A stretch of DNA of 64,000 bases from DAIMFL01 sp964372215 (GTDB taxonomy: Bacteria > Pseudomonadota > Alphaproteobacteria > Dongiales > Dongiaceae). Position 1 is the first letter of the stretch. Each line of letters opens with the position of its first letter. The position numbers were made by a program, and so were the translations under genes. The notes under the pieces were generated by a model. It did no database searches. It was not told the origin of the DNA and saw only the letters and a list, made by a program, of their open reading frames with translations. The DNA is taken from the NCBI GenBank assembly GCA_964372215.1, contig CAYJQC010000020.1, forward strand, positions 1 through 64,000. The letters run 5' to 3'. Positions 26,245 through 35,136 of the stretch are shown piece after piece.

Positions 26245-27288
26245 TCACGGGCAGGGGTAAGTATAGACCTGATGAATCGCCTCGATCGCGTCGAGAATCT
26301 CCTGCCCGAGCGCGAGCTCGATGCTGGCGATGTCGCTGGCGAGCTGGGCCTCGGTGGTGGCGCCGATGATGTTGGCGGTGACGAATGGCCGGGAGGTGAC
26401 GAAGGCCAGCGCCATCTGTGCCGGGTCGAGGCCATGCTCGCGGGCGAGCGCCACATAGGCCGACGTCGCCTTGTCCTTGTGCGGCCCGCGATAGCGCTTG
26501 AAATGCGGATAGAGATTGAGCCGCGCCTGCGGCCCGGCGGAACCGTCGAGATACTTGCCGGAGAGCGCGCCCATGGCGAGCGGCGAATAGGCCAGCAGCC
26601 CGCAATCCTCGCGCAGCGCCACCTCGGCCAGGCCGGCCTCGAAGCTGCGGTTCAGCAGGCTGTAGGCGTTCTGCACGCTCATCATGCGCGGGCCCTTGCC
26701 GGCGTCGCTCAGGCCGAGCAGGCGCATGACGCCCCAGGCCGACTCGTTGGAGCAGGCGACGTGGCGCACCTTGCCGGCCGCGACCACCTCGGCGAGCGCC
26801 GCCAGGGTCTCCTCGAGCGGGGTGCCGTCGTCCCGCTCGGCGTCGCGGGCAAAGCCGAGCCGCCCGAAATTGCTGGTCCGCCGCTCCGGCCAGTGCAGCT
26901 GGTACAGGTCGATGTAGTCGGTGCCCAGGCGCTGCAGGCTGGCATCGACCGCGGCGGCGATGTTCCTGCGGTCGAGCCGCGGCTTGCCGTCGCGCAGATA
27001 GGTCAGCCGCTCGTCGGGACCGGCGACCTTGCTGGCCAGGATCACCTTGTCGCGTTTTCCGCGGGACTTGAACCAGCTGCCGATGATCTGCTCGGTCCGG
27101 CCATAGGTCTCGGCCTTGGGCGGCACCGCGTACATCTCGGCGGTGTCCCAGAAATTGACGCCGCGGTCGAGCGCGTAGTCCATCTGGCGATGGCCGTCGT
27201 CCTCGCTGTTCTGCTCGCCCCAGGTCATGGTGCCCAGGCAGATCACGCTGACCATGAGGTCGCTACGGCCGAGCCGCCGGTATTCCAT
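26245..27288 (-). CDS. Aldo/keto reductase (Tas-like)
   Basis: A 347-residue AKR with an (alpha/beta)8 barrel. The catalytic tetrad candidates are Asp and Tyr in FWDTAEMY, Lys in ILASKV and His in QLHWPE. NADPH-binding residues lie in NIIGATTEAQL near the C-terminus. The YRRLGRSDLMVSVICLGTMTWGEQN start and the extra loop before EQIIGSWFKS resemble Tas/YajO-type reductases. Substrate unknown. The FIST gene ends 45 bp upstream on the same strand. Confidence 0.9.
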   Translation of the reverse strand: MEYRRLGRSDLMVSVICLGTMTWGEQNSEDDGHRQMDYALDRGVNFWDTAEMYAVPPKAETYGRTEQIIGSWFKSRGKRDKVILASKVAGPDERLTYLRDGKPRLDRRNIAAAVDASLQRLGTDYIDLYQLHWPERRTSNFGRLGFARDAERDDGTPLEETLAALAEVVAAGKVRHVACSNESAWGVMRLLGLSDAGKGPRMMSVQNAYSLLNRSFEAGLAEVALREDCGLLAYSPLAMGALSGKYLDGSAGPQARLNLYPHFKRYRGPHKDKATSAYVALAREHGLDPAQMALAFVTSRPFVTANIIGATTEAQLASDIASIELALGQEILDAIEAIHQVYTYPCP

Positions 27289-27333
27289 TGCGCCACTCCG
27301 GAAAATTCCACGCCGCGCCGTGCGGGCGGGCGG

Positions 27334-28494
27334 TCAGAGGAACAGGGTCAGGACCCCGGTATAGCCGTACAGCCGGTCGCGGCAAATCTCGCCATTGGCG
27401 AAGAACCCGACCAGCGGAAACGCGCCCAGGGCCTCCGCGATCAAGGCGAGCTCCTCGGCCTCCGGCCCGAACAGGTTGGGGCCGCGGGCGATGCAGGAGA
27501 CGTAGACGCCGCCCTTGACCGTCCCGCCGGTCCGCTTCGCCAGCCCCGCCAGCATGCGCCGCATGTCGGCCCTCGCCGCGTCGTGGTCGCGCCGGGTGAA
27601 CAGGATGGCGTCGCCCACGGCGATGTCGGCGCCGATTCCGATCAGGCCGCGCGCCGGGTCGATGCCGACCAGGTTGCGCACCAGGTAGTCGCCGGTATCG
27701 GAGCCGGGGATCGGCAGCGCCGCGTGGATGTAGCCGAGCGCGCGCTTGAGGTCGCGCGACAACAGCTCGCCCATGTCCGCCTTCAGCACCTCGAGCGCCG
27801 GTCGGTCGTCGATCTCGGCGACCACGTTGTCCTGGGCCGCGGTGATCGTGTGCACCGGGCCGATCGGCGAGCAGCCCTGGCTCAGGCCGGTGGCGACCGC
27901 CACGCTGTCGGCGAACAGCACGCCGGAGGCGCCGCCCTCGACCACCTTGTCGGCGATCTGCGGAAAGCCGGCGCGCGACGAGGTCAGGCCGCCCACCAGA
28001 TAGGCACCGCTCGCCTCGGCCAGGCCGCTCACCATCTCGACCGCCCGCGGCGCGCGCGGGTCGGCGTGAACCAGGCCGAGCAGCGGGTGATGGCCCTCGA
28101 CCCAGCTCGAATGGGATTGCATGAAGGCGCCGAGACCGTCGGCCACCGGCTCGAAGATGCGGAACGCGCCGGCGGGAAAGGCGCCGACCATCGCCGCCAC
28201 CGCCGGAAGGTCGAAATGCTCGGCCCGCGCCGTCGTCCCGGCGCCGGCGGCCAGCACGCCGATGCCGACCGTGCCGACCCAGTCGGCGATTCCGGTGCGG
28301 CTGCGGAGAAAAGCCAGGATCGAGGCGAGATCGCCGGCGAGATGGTCGGTGACGTACAGGAAGCCGAGATTGGCGCCGGCCGGCAGCCCGCCATCCTGCA
28401 GCAGGTCGGCCGCCGCCTTGGCCGCCTGCGCCCAGTCCTGGCCGGTGGCATGGGCGGCGCGGAACGCAGCCGGCGGGTTGAAGGCGGCGCACAT
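27334..28494 (-). CDS. FIST N/FIST C domain sensory protein
   Basis: A 386-residue soluble protein with a FIST_N domain (NLGFLYVTDHLAGDLASILAFLR, then GTVGIGVLAAG and SHSSWVEGHHPLLGLVHADPR) and a FIST_C domain at the C-terminus (GVYVSCIARGPNLFG, then EALGAFPLVGFFANGEI). FIST domains are predicted small-ligand (amino-acid) sensors, often in signal transduction proteins; here no kinase or GGDEF output is attached. The arylesterase start lies downstream on the same strand. Confidence 0.9.
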   Translation of the reverse strand: MCAAFNPPAAFRAAHATGQDWAQAAKAAADLLQDGGLPAGANLGFLYVTDHLAGDLASILAFLRSRTGIADWVGTVGIGVLAAGAGTTARAEHFDLPAVAAMVGAFPAGAFRIFEPVADGLGAFMQSHSSWVEGHHPLLGLVHADPRAPRAVEMVSGLAEASGAYLVGGLTSSRAGFPQIADKVVEGGASGVLFADSVAVATGLSQGCSPIGPVHTITAAQDNVVAEIDDRPALEVLKADMGELLSRDLKRALGYIHAALPIPGSDTGDYLVRNLVGIDPARGLIGIGADIAVGDAILFTRRDHDAARADMRRMLAGLAKRTGGTVKGGVYVSCIARGPNLFGPEAEELALIAEALGAFPLVGFFANGEICRDRLYGYTGVLTLFL

Positions 28495-28501
28495 CGCGGG
28501 C

Positions 28502-29167
28502 TCAGCCCGCCGGCGCCGCGCGCCGCGCCTGCTCGATCAGCGCGCGCACCTGGGGCAGCATGCGCGCGACGATGACCGCCACGCCGCTTGCGTTGGGATG
28601 GATGCCGTCGGCCTGGTTGAGCTCCGGCACGGCGGCGACGCCCTCGAGGAAGAACGGGTACAGCGCGGCGCCGTGCTTGGCCGACAGCTCGGGATAGATC
28701 CGGTTGAACGCGTCGCCGTATTCCGGGCCCAGATTGGGCGGCGCCAGCATGCCGGCCAGCAGCACCGGCCGGCCGGCGTCCTTGAGGCGACTCAGCAGGG
28801 CGTCGAGATTGCCGCGGGTGGCGGCGGGATCGAGCCCGCGCAAGCCGTCATTGGCGCCGAGCTCCAGGATCACCGCGTCGGGCTCGTCGGCCAGCGCCCA
28901 GTCGAGCCGGGCCAGCCCGCCGGCGGTGGTGTCGCCGGAGACCCCGCCATCGAGCACCTGGGCATCGAGGCCGGCGTCGTCGAGGGCGCGCTGCAACTGG
29001 GCGACGAAACCGTCCGCCGGCGCCAGGCCGTAGCCGGCGGTCAGGCTGTCGCCGAGCGCCAGGACGCGCAGGGCCGGGCCGCTCGCCTGGGCGGGATCCC
29101 CGGTCCCCGCCGCCTCGGCGCGGGCGGCACCGGCCATCACCAGCCCGACGGCCAACGCGACCGCCAC
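28502..29167 (-). CDS. Exported SGNH/GDSL arylesterase (TesA-like)
   Basis: An SGNH hydrolase resembling TesA/EstA: block I LALGDSLTAGYGL (catalytic Ser), block II SGDTTAGG (Gly), block III ELGANDGLRG (Asn), and block V NQADGIHPNASG (Asp, His). A hydrophobic segment ending AGAARAEA looks like a signal peptide, so periplasmic export is likely. The start is uncertain: the GTG at 29167 or ATG at 29137 both leave out the two arginines just upstream that would make a normal n-region. It is divergent from an ABC exporter, a conserved tesA-ybbA-ybbP arrangement. Confidence 0.85.
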   Translation of the reverse strand: MAVALAVGLVMAGAARAEAAGTGDPAQASGPALRVLALGDSLTAGYGLAPADGFVAQLQRALDDAGLDAQVLDGGVSGDTTAGGLARLDWALADEPDAVILELGANDGLRGLDPAATRGNLDALLSRLKDAGRPVLLAGMLAPPNLGPEYGDAFNRIYPELSAKHGAALYPFFLEGVAAVPELNQADGIHPNASGVAVIVARMLPQVRALIEQARRAAPAG

Positions 29168-29354
29168 CGCGCGCCGCCACGGAAAAGCCCAGGTACAGCC
29201 GCGCTGCGGCCGCGTCCGGTTGATCCCCTCACGGTTGATCGTGGCGCCCCCGACGCCATATCGAGAAGGTTGCGCGCCCCGGGGGACCGCGGCGCTAACC
29301 TGCGGGGAACGGTGGAAAATCTGGATGGCTGAGCGGGCGAACGGGGGCGACTGC

Positions 29355-30068
29355 ATGATCCGACTCGAAGATGTCTCGCTAAAGCTGGCGAGCGCGGCGG
29401 GCGAGGTCAACATCCTCCGTGGCATCGATCTTGCGGTCGACACCGCGGAAACGGTGAGCGTGGTCGGTCCGTCCGGCTCCGGCAAGTCGACCATGATGAT
29501 GGTGATCGCCGGGCTGGAGCGGCCGAGCGCCGGGCGGGTCACGGTCGCCGGGGCCGATCTCGGGCCGCTCACCGAGGACGCGCTGGCGCTGTTCCGGCGC
29601 GACCGCATCGGCATCGTGTTCCAGGCCTTCCACCTGATTCCGACCATGACCGCGCTGGAAAACGTCGCCGTGCCGCTGGAGCTCGCCGGCCATCGCGGCG
29701 CCTTCGCGCGGGCCGAGGCCGAGCTGGCCGCGGTCGGCCTCGGCCACCGCCTGACCCACTATCCCGGCCAGCTTTCCGGCGGCGAGCAGCAGCGCGTGGC
29801 GCTGGCCCGCGCCTTCGTCATCGCGCCGGCGCTGCTGCTGGCCGACGAGCCGACCGGCAATCTCGACGGCGAGACCGGCCGGCAGATCATCGAGCTGATG
29901 TTCGAGCTGTCGGCACGGCGCGCCACCACCCTGGTGCTGATCACCCATGACCCGGCGCTGGCGGCGCGTTGCGGGCGACAGATCCGGCTCGCCGACGGGC
30001 GGGTGGTCGACGGCAACGCCGCCGCGCCGCCGGCGACCGCAGCGTCCCGCGCGGGAGCCGGCCGCTGA
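29355..30068 (+). CDS. ABC transporter ATP-binding protein (YbbA/LolD-like)
   Basis: A 237-residue ABC ATPase of the LolD/MacB family: Walker A GPSGSGKS, Q-loop FQAFHLIP, signature LSGGEQQRVALARA, Walker B LLLADEP and H-loop ITHD. An in-frame ATG at 29325 could add ten residues. It is followed with a 4-nt overlap by an FtsX-like permease and is divergent from the arylesterase, which matches E. coli ybbA-ybbP next to tesA. The substrate of this exporter class is not settled; lipids or lipoproteins are suspected. Confidence 0.92.
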   Translation: MIRLEDVSLKLASAAGEVNILRGIDLAVDTAETVSVVGPSGSGKSTMMMVIAGLERPSAGRVTVAGADLGPLTEDALALFRRDRIGIVFQAFHLIPTMTALENVAVPLELAGHRGAFARAEAELAAVGLGHRLTHYPGQLSGGEQQRVALARAFVIAPALLLADEPTGNLDGETGRQIIELMFELSARRATTLVLITHDPALAARCGRQIRLADGRVVDGNAAAPPATAASRAGAGR

Positions 30069-32659
30069 GCGCCGCGGCGACAGCCGCCGCCGCGGGCCGC
30101 GCGTCGCAAGGGCAGGGCCGCGCCAACGGCTGGCGCATCGCCCTCGGCCTGGCGCGGCGCGAGCTCCGGGGCGGGGTCCGCGGCTTCCGCATCTTCCTGC
30201 TGTGCCTGATGCTCGGCGTGGCGATCATCGCCGCGGTCGGCTCGCTCTCGGCCTCGGTGGTCGCCGGCATCGCCGCCGACGCCCGCAGCATTCTCGGCGG
30301 CGACCTCGACATCCGCCTCATCTATCGCCAGGCCAGCGCCGCGCAGCTCGCCGATCTCGCCGCCGCCGGCACGGTGTCGGCGACCCGCGAGAGCCGCGCC
30401 ATGGCGCGGCCGGCCGATCGGGCCGACAGCGCCGAGCGCGTGCTGGTCGAGCTCAAGGCGGTCGACGGCGCCTATCCGCTGTACGGCACGGTGACGCTCG
30501 CGCCCGACATGGCGCTCGGCGACGCGCTGGCGCAGCGCGACGGAACCTGGGGCGCGGTCGCCGACCCGGCGCTGCTGCAACGCCTCGGCCTCGCGGTCGG
30601 CGAGCGGGTGCGCGTCGGCGCCCTCGACTACGAGCTGCGCGCCGCCCTGACCCACGAGCCGGACCGCGGCGGCGGAGTGTTCGCGCTCGGGCCGCGCTTC
30701 ATGGTGGCCCAGGACAGTCTGGAGGCGACCGGGCTGGTGCAGCCGGGCAGCATGATCTACAGCCATTACCGGGTGCGCGTGAACCCGGGGGTCGATGCCG
30801 GCGCGCTGACCGCCCGGCTCGACGCGGACTATCCCGATGCCGGCTGGCGCATCCGCGGCCTCGACGAGGCGGCGCCGGGGGTCAAGCGCTTCGTCGATCG
30901 CACCGCCATGTTCCTGACCCTGGTCGGGCTGTCGGCGCTGCTGGTCGGCGGGGTCGGCGTCGGCAACGCGGTGCGCGCCTATCTCGACGGCAAGACCGCG
31001 ACCATCGCCGTGCTGAAATGCCTGGGCGCGCCGGCGGCGCTGGTGCGCCGGATCTATCTCGGCCTGGTGGTGGCGCTGGCGCTCGGCGGGATCGCCGCCG
31101 GGCTGGCGCTCGGCGCCGCGGTGCCGGCGGCGCTCGCCGGCCTGCTGGCGGCGCGCTTCGATCTCGCGGTCAGGCCGGGGCTCTATCCCCTGCCGCTCGC
31201 CGAGGCCGCGGTGTTCGGGCTGCTGATCGCCGTCGGCTTCTCGCTCTGGCCGCTGGCGCGCGCCGGCGCGGTGCCGGCCGCCAGCCTGTTCCGCAACCTG
31301 GTGGCGCCGACCGCGCATCGCCCGCGGCTGCGCGATCTCGCGGCGATCCTCGGCGTCGCCCTGCTGCTCGCCGGCTTCACCGTCGCCACCGCCCGCGATC
31401 CCCTGATCGCCGCCGGCTTCGTCGCCGGCGCGCTGGCGGCGCTCGCGCTGTTCCGCGGCGCGGCCATGCTGGTGACCGCGGCGGCGCGCCGGCTCTCGGC
31501 CCGCGCCGGCAACCACCCCGGCCTGCGGCTGGCGCTCGCCAACCTGCACCGGCCCGGCGCGGCGACCGCCAGCGTGGTGCTGTCGCTCGGCCTCGGCTTG
31601 ACCGTGCTGGTGGCGGTGGTGCTGATCCAGGGCAATCTCGGGCGCGAGATCCAGGAGACCCTGCCGGGTGCGGCGCCCTCGTTCTTCTTCATCGACATCC
31701 AGCCGGCCCAGGCGGCCGAGTTCGACGCCCTGGTCGAAGCCCAGCCCGGCGCGGCCGACCTCGAGCGGGTGCCGATGCTGCGCGGCCGGATCACTGCTGT
31801 CGACGGCGTGCCGGCCAGCCAGGTGACGCCGCGCCCCGACGTCGCCTGGGTGCTGCGGGGCGACCGCGGGATCACCTGGTCGGCGACCCTGCCGCGCGGC
31901 AGCCGGCTGGTCGCCGGCGCCTGGTGGCCGGCCGACTATGCCGGTCCGCCGCTGGTCTCGATGGACGCCGAGGCGGCGGCCGGGCTCGGCCTCGGCCTCG
32001 GCGACACCGTCACCGTCAACCTGCTCGGGCGCGAGTTCACCGCCACCATCGCGGCGCTGCGCGAGGTCGACTGGACCAGCCTCGCCATCAACTTCGTCAT
32101 GGTGTTCTCGCCCGGCCTGCTGGAGGCCGCGCCGCAGACCCAGATCGCCACGGTGCGGGTGGCGCCGGACCAGGAACTGGCGCTGCAGCGGGCGGTCACC
32201 GACCGCTTCCCGAATGTCTCGGCGATCCGGGTCAAGGACGCCCTGGAGTCGGTCAACCGGATCCTGGGCTCGGTCGGGGTCGCGGTCCGGGCGACCGCCT
32301 CGGTCACCCTGGTGGCCGGCGTGCTGGTGCTGGCCGGGGCGGTGGTCGCCGGCCACCGCCGCCGGGTCTACGACGCGGTGGTGCTGAAGGTGCTGGGGGC
32401 GACCCGGGCCGACGTGGCCCGCGCCTATCTCCTGGAATACGGCCTGCTCGGGCTGGTCACCGCCCTGATCGCCGCCGCCGCCGGCAGCCTGGCCGGCTGG
32501 GTGTTCCTGACCCAGGTGATGGAAGGCAGCTGGACCTTCCTGCCGGGGACGGTGGCGGCGACCGCCGGCCTCGGCGCCGCCGTCACCCTGCTGATCGGGC
32601 TGGCCGGAACCTGGCGGGTGCTCGGCCAGCGGCCGGCGCCGCTGCTGCGAAACGATTGA
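30065..32659 (+). CDS. FtsX-like ABC permease (YbbP-like)
   Basis: A large inner-membrane permease of about 864 residues with two FtsX domains. Helix 1 lies in FRIFLLCLMLGVAIIAAVGSL, followed by a periplasmic domain, then helices such as FLTLVGLSALLVGGVGVGNAVRAYLDGKTATIAVLKCLGA and, in the C-terminal copy, YDAVVLKVLGATRADVARAYLLEYGLLGL. The start is uncertain: the only start-like codon between the ATPase stop and the conserved RRELRGGVRGF is CTG at 30065 (4-nt overlap); an ATG at 29969 would overlap the ATPase gene by 100 nt. It pairs with the preceding ATPase. Confidence 0.88.
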   Translation: MSAAATAAAAGRASQGQGRANGWRIALGLARRELRGGVRGFRIFLLCLMLGVAIIAAVGSLSASVVAGIAADARSILGGDLDIRLIYRQASAAQLADLAAAGTVSATRESRAMARPADRADSAERVLVELKAVDGAYPLYGTVTLAPDMALGDALAQRDGTWGAVADPALLQRLGLAVGERVRVGALDYELRAALTHEPDRGGGVFALGPRFMVAQDSLEATGLVQPGSMIYSHYRVRVNPGVDAGALTARLDADYPDAGWRIRGLDEAAPGVKRFVDRTAMFLTLVGLSALLVGGVGVGNAVRAYLDGKTATIAVLKCLGAPAALVRRIYLGLVVALALGGIAAGLALGAAVPAALAGLLAARFDLAVRPGLYPLPLAEAAVFGLLIAVGFSLWPLARAGAVPAASLFRNLVAPTAHRPRLRDLAAILGVALLLAGFTVATARDPLIAAGFVAGALAALALFRGAAMLVTAAARRLSARAGNHPGLRLALANLHRPGAATASVVLSLGLGLTVLVAVVLIQGNLGREIQETLPGAAPSFFFIDIQPAQAAEFDALVEAQPGAADLERVPMLRGRITAVDGVPASQVTPRPDVAWVLRGDRGITWSATLPRGSRLVAGAWWPADYAGPPLVSMDAEAAAGLGLGLGDTVTVNLLGREFTATIAALREVDWTSLAINFVMVFSPGLLEAAPQTQIATVRVAPDQELALQRAVTDRFPNVSAIRVKDALESVNRILGSVGVAVRATASVTLVAGVLVLAGAVVAGHRRRVYDAVVLKVLGATRADVARAYLLEYGLLGLVTALIAAAAGSLAGWVFLTQVMEGSWTFLPGTVAATAGLGAAVTLLIGLAGTWRVLGQRPAPLLRND

Positions 32660-32697
32660 AACGGCGTAACAATCGGTCCCGGCCCGTCCGATTCCGG

Positions 32698-32725
32698 TTG
32701 AATCGGCGGCGCCGGCACCTAATAT
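32698..32725 (+). promoter_or_regulatory. Candidate promoter of the Bax-inhibitor-1 gene
   Basis: TTGAAT (32698-32703) and TAATAT (32720-32725) are spaced 16 bp, giving a predicted start about 35 nt before the ATG. Both boxes are close to the sigma-70 consensus and stand out in a GC-rich background. Confidence 0.5.
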
Positions 32726-32765
32726 CAGTGTCGATTTTTCAGCACTGGACCTCAGAGGGACAGAC

Positions 32766-33485
32766 ATGGCCATCGGACCCAATCGGACTTATGCGACCCG
32801 CGGCGCTGCGGCGGCGACCGACATCGATGTCGGGCTGCGCCAGTACATGCTGCGGGTCTACAACTACATGTCGGGCGGGCTGGCGCTGACCGGCGTCGTC
32901 GCCTACCTCGTCGGCACCAACGAAACGATGCTGCAGGCGATCTACGGCACGCCGCTGCGCTGGGTCGTGATGCTGGCGCCGCTCGGCTTCGTGCTGTTCT
33001 TCAGCGTCCGCATCAACAAAATGTCGGCGGGCGCGGCGCAGGCCGTGTTCTGGGCCTTCGCCGCGGCGATGGGCTTGTCGCTGTCCTACATCTTCGCGGT
33101 CTATACCGGCGCCTCGATCACCCGGGTGTTCTTCATCACCGCCGGCACCTTCGCGGCGATGAGCCTGTACGGCTACACCACCAAGCGCGACCTGACCGCC
33201 TGGGGCTCGTTCCTGTTCATGGGCCTGATCGGCATCATCATCGCGATGGTGGTGAACCTGTTCCTGCAGAGCTCGGCGCTCAACTTTGCCGTGTCGGTCA
33301 TCGGCGTGCTGGTGTTCGTCGGCCTGACCGCCTACGACACCCAGAAGATCAAGGAGATGTATATTGAGAGCGACGGCGCCGCCGTGATGACCAAGAAGGC
33401 CATCATGGGCGCGCTCAATCTCTATCTCGACTTCATCAACCTGTTCATCATGCTGCTGCGCCTGTTCGGCAGCATGCGGCAGTAA
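32766..33485 (+). CDS. Bax inhibitor-1/YccA family membrane protein
   Basis: A 239-residue polytopic inner-membrane protein with about seven helices and the BI-1 signature region, here LTAYDTQKIKEMY near the end. The N-terminal VGLRQYMLRVYNYMSGGLALTGVVAYLV is typical of the alphaproteobacterial group. Relatives are pH-sensitive calcium leak channels or modulators of the FtsH protease. AGAGGGACAGAC precedes the ATG. It is probably monocistronic, with a promoter upstream and a strong hairpin downstream. Confidence 0.92.
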   Translation: MAIGPNRTYATRGAAAATDIDVGLRQYMLRVYNYMSGGLALTGVVAYLVGTNETMLQAIYGTPLRWVVMLAPLGFVLFFSVRINKMSAGAAQAVFWAFAAAMGLSLSYIFAVYTGASITRVFFITAGTFAAMSLYGYTTKRDLTAWGSFLFMGLIGIIIAMVVNLFLQSSALNFAVSVIGVLVFVGLTAYDTQKIKEMYIESDGAAVMTKKAIMGALNLYLDFINLFIMLLRLFGSMRQ

Positions 33486-33511
33486 TCCCTCGGGGAAACG
33501 CCCGTTACGGC

Positions 33512-33540
33512 AACGCCCGGGACCTCTGGTCCCGGGCGTT
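33512..33540 (+). terminator. Hairpin terminator after the Bax-inhibitor-1 gene
   Basis: AACGCCCGGGACC (33512-33524) and GGTCCCGGGCGTT (33528-33540) form a perfect 13-bp stem with a 3-nt loop (TCT), 27 bp after the stop codon. The following tract is CTGCATTTCC, so the T-run is weak but the stem is very strong. Confidence 0.8.
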
Positions 33541-33808
33541 CTGCATTTCCGGCGCGGCATCAGCCCGCCGCTTCCGGTCGGTCTGCCGTGTCAATCCGTC
33601 AAATATGTTGAGCGCGTACGGCGGCGGCCGCCGGCCAATGTGCAAGCCCGCGGCGGTGGCCGGCTTGTCAGGGGTGTTCAACATGCTAAGCTCGCCGATG
33701 CGGATCCCATCGTCGCATCGATGGCGGGGCCGCAATTCCGGACAATGAACGGTCCGGGTCCGGGGGCGCGATTGCCGCCGGCCCGCGCAAGGGGGACCCA
33801 GGACGAGC
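33541..33808. other. Upstream region of the polyamine-type ABC operon
   Basis: About 270 bp without a gene. It must carry the operon promoter, but no convincing -35/-10 pair was found. ATGTTGA (33605-33611) and TCAACAT (33678-33684) are inverted repeats 66 bp apart, a weak hint of operator sites. Confidence 0.4.
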
Positions 33809-34993
33809 ATGCCGGGCGCAGCCGCTCCCGCCGCCGCGGCGGCGACCGTAGAGCCTGGGGCCGCCGCCGGCGGCGCCATGCCGCCGGACATCGAATTCGC
33901 CGCGGTCTCCAAGCGCTTCGGCGAGGTGGTCGCGGTCGACCGCGTTAGCTTCAGCATCCCGCCCGGCGCCTTCCATTCGTTTCTCGGGCCGTCCGGCTGC
34001 GGCAAGACCACCTCGCTCCGGCTGGTCGCCGGGTTCGAGCAGCCGAGCGCGGGCGACGTGATGATCGGCGGCGTCTCCATGGTCGGGGTTCCCGCCTTCC
34101 GCCGCCCGGTCAACATGGTGTTCCAGCACTACGCGCTGTTCCCCCATTTCGACGTCGCCGACAACATCGGCTACGGCCTCAGGCAGCGCCGGCCGCGCCC
34201 GGACCGGGCCGAGATCGCCCGCCGGGTCGACGAGATGCTGGAGCTGGTGCGCCTGCCCGGCATGCGGCAACGCCGCATCTGGGAGCTGTCGGGCGGCCAG
34301 CAGCAGCGGGTGGCCCTGGCCCGCGCCCTGATCAACAAGCCGACCGTGCTGCTGCTCGACGAGCCGCTGGCGGCGCTCGACCGCAAGCTCCGGCGCGAGA
34401 TGCAGATGGAGCTGCAGAACCTGCAGCGCGAGGTCGGCATCACCTTCGTCCTGGTCACTCACGACCAGGAGGAGGCGCTGTCGATGAGCGACACTATCGG
34501 CATCATGCGCGACGGCCAGGTGGTGCAGCATGGCAGCCCGCGCCAGCTCTACGACGCGCCGGTGTCACGCTACGTCGCCGACTTCGTCGGCGAGTCGAAC
34601 TTCTTTCCCGGCGCCGTGATGGCGGCCGACGCGCAGGGCGCGCGCCTGCGCCTGGCCGACGGCACCGTGCTCGGCGGGCGCCATGCCGAGGGCGGCCGCA
34701 GCCTGGTCGGCGAGGCCCAGGGCGTCGTCGCCGTGCGGCCCGAGATGGTCGAGCTGTGGGAGCCGGCGGTGCGGCGCGACGGCGCGCCCTATGACGGCGT
34801 CTTTCAGGGCCGCATCCAGAACCGCATCTATCTCGGCGACCAGACCGAGTTCAGCATCGCGACCGCCGGCCTGGGGCCGGTGCTGGTGCGCGCGCCGAAG
34901 ACCTCGGCGGTGGTCGTGCGCGGCCTCGGCCAGGGCCAGGAGGTCATGCTCGGCTGGCGCCGCGATGCCGCGCTGGCGTTGATGGATACTTAG
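33809..34993 (+). CDS. potA: ABC transporter ATPase, spermidine/putrescine type (PotA-like)
   Basis: A 394-residue importer ATPase. Walker A is GPSGCGKTTSLRL, the Q-loop FQHYALFPHFDVADNIGYGL, the signature LSGGQQQRVALARAL, Walker B VLLLDEPLAALD and the H-loop LVTHDQEEALSMSD. A C-terminal TOBE domain follows (VVAVRPEMVELW, then GRIQNRIYLGDQTEFSI), as in PotA. The ATG at 33809 with AGGA in front is used; an ATG at 33878 would remove a 23-residue Ala-rich leader. It is first in an operon with binding protein and two permeases. Polyamine specificity is inferred from operon type. Confidence 0.88.
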   Translation: MPGAAAPAAAAATVEPGAAAGGAMPPDIEFAAVSKRFGEVVAVDRVSFSIPPGAFHSFLGPSGCGKTTSLRLVAGFEQPSAGDVMIGGVSMVGVPAFRRPVNMVFQHYALFPHFDVADNIGYGLRQRRPRPDRAEIARRVDEMLELVRLPGMRQRRIWELSGGQQQRVALARALINKPTVLLLDEPLAALDRKLRREMQMELQNLQREVGITFVLVTHDQEEALSMSDTIGIMRDGQVVQHGSPRQLYDAPVSRYVADFVGESNFFPGAVMAADAQGARLRLADGTVLGGRHAEGGRSLVGEAQGVVAVRPEMVELWEPAVRRDGAPYDGVFQGRIQNRIYLGDQTEFSIATAGLGPVLVRAPKTSAVVVRGLGQGQEVMLGWRRDAALALMDT

Positions 34994-35012
34994 GCGAAGG
35001 GACAGGAATCGT

Positions 35013-35035
35013 CCGCGGGCGCCGACCGCCCGCGG
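35013..35035 (+). terminator. Intercistronic hairpin between ATPase and binding-protein genes
   Basis: CCGCGGGCG (35013-35021) and CGCCCGCGG (35027-35035) form a perfect 9-bp stem with a 5-nt loop, 20 bp after the ATPase stop. No T-run follows, so it may be an attenuating or RNA-stabilising stem rather than a full terminator. Confidence 0.45.
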
Positions 35036-35136
35036 ATGCAAGTCCGGCCGACGCAAGCGCCGGGAAGAGTCGGAACGGAGTCACAAACGATTGGGTCGCT
35101 CCGCCGCGCGGGGCGCCCAGCGCAAGGGAGACCAAG

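Noticed and set aside
29759..32782. Open frame of about 1000 codons antisense to the ABC/FtsX genes
   Set aside because: The opposite strand encodes recognisable Walker, signature and FtsX motifs; the antisense product is repetitive and matches no family.
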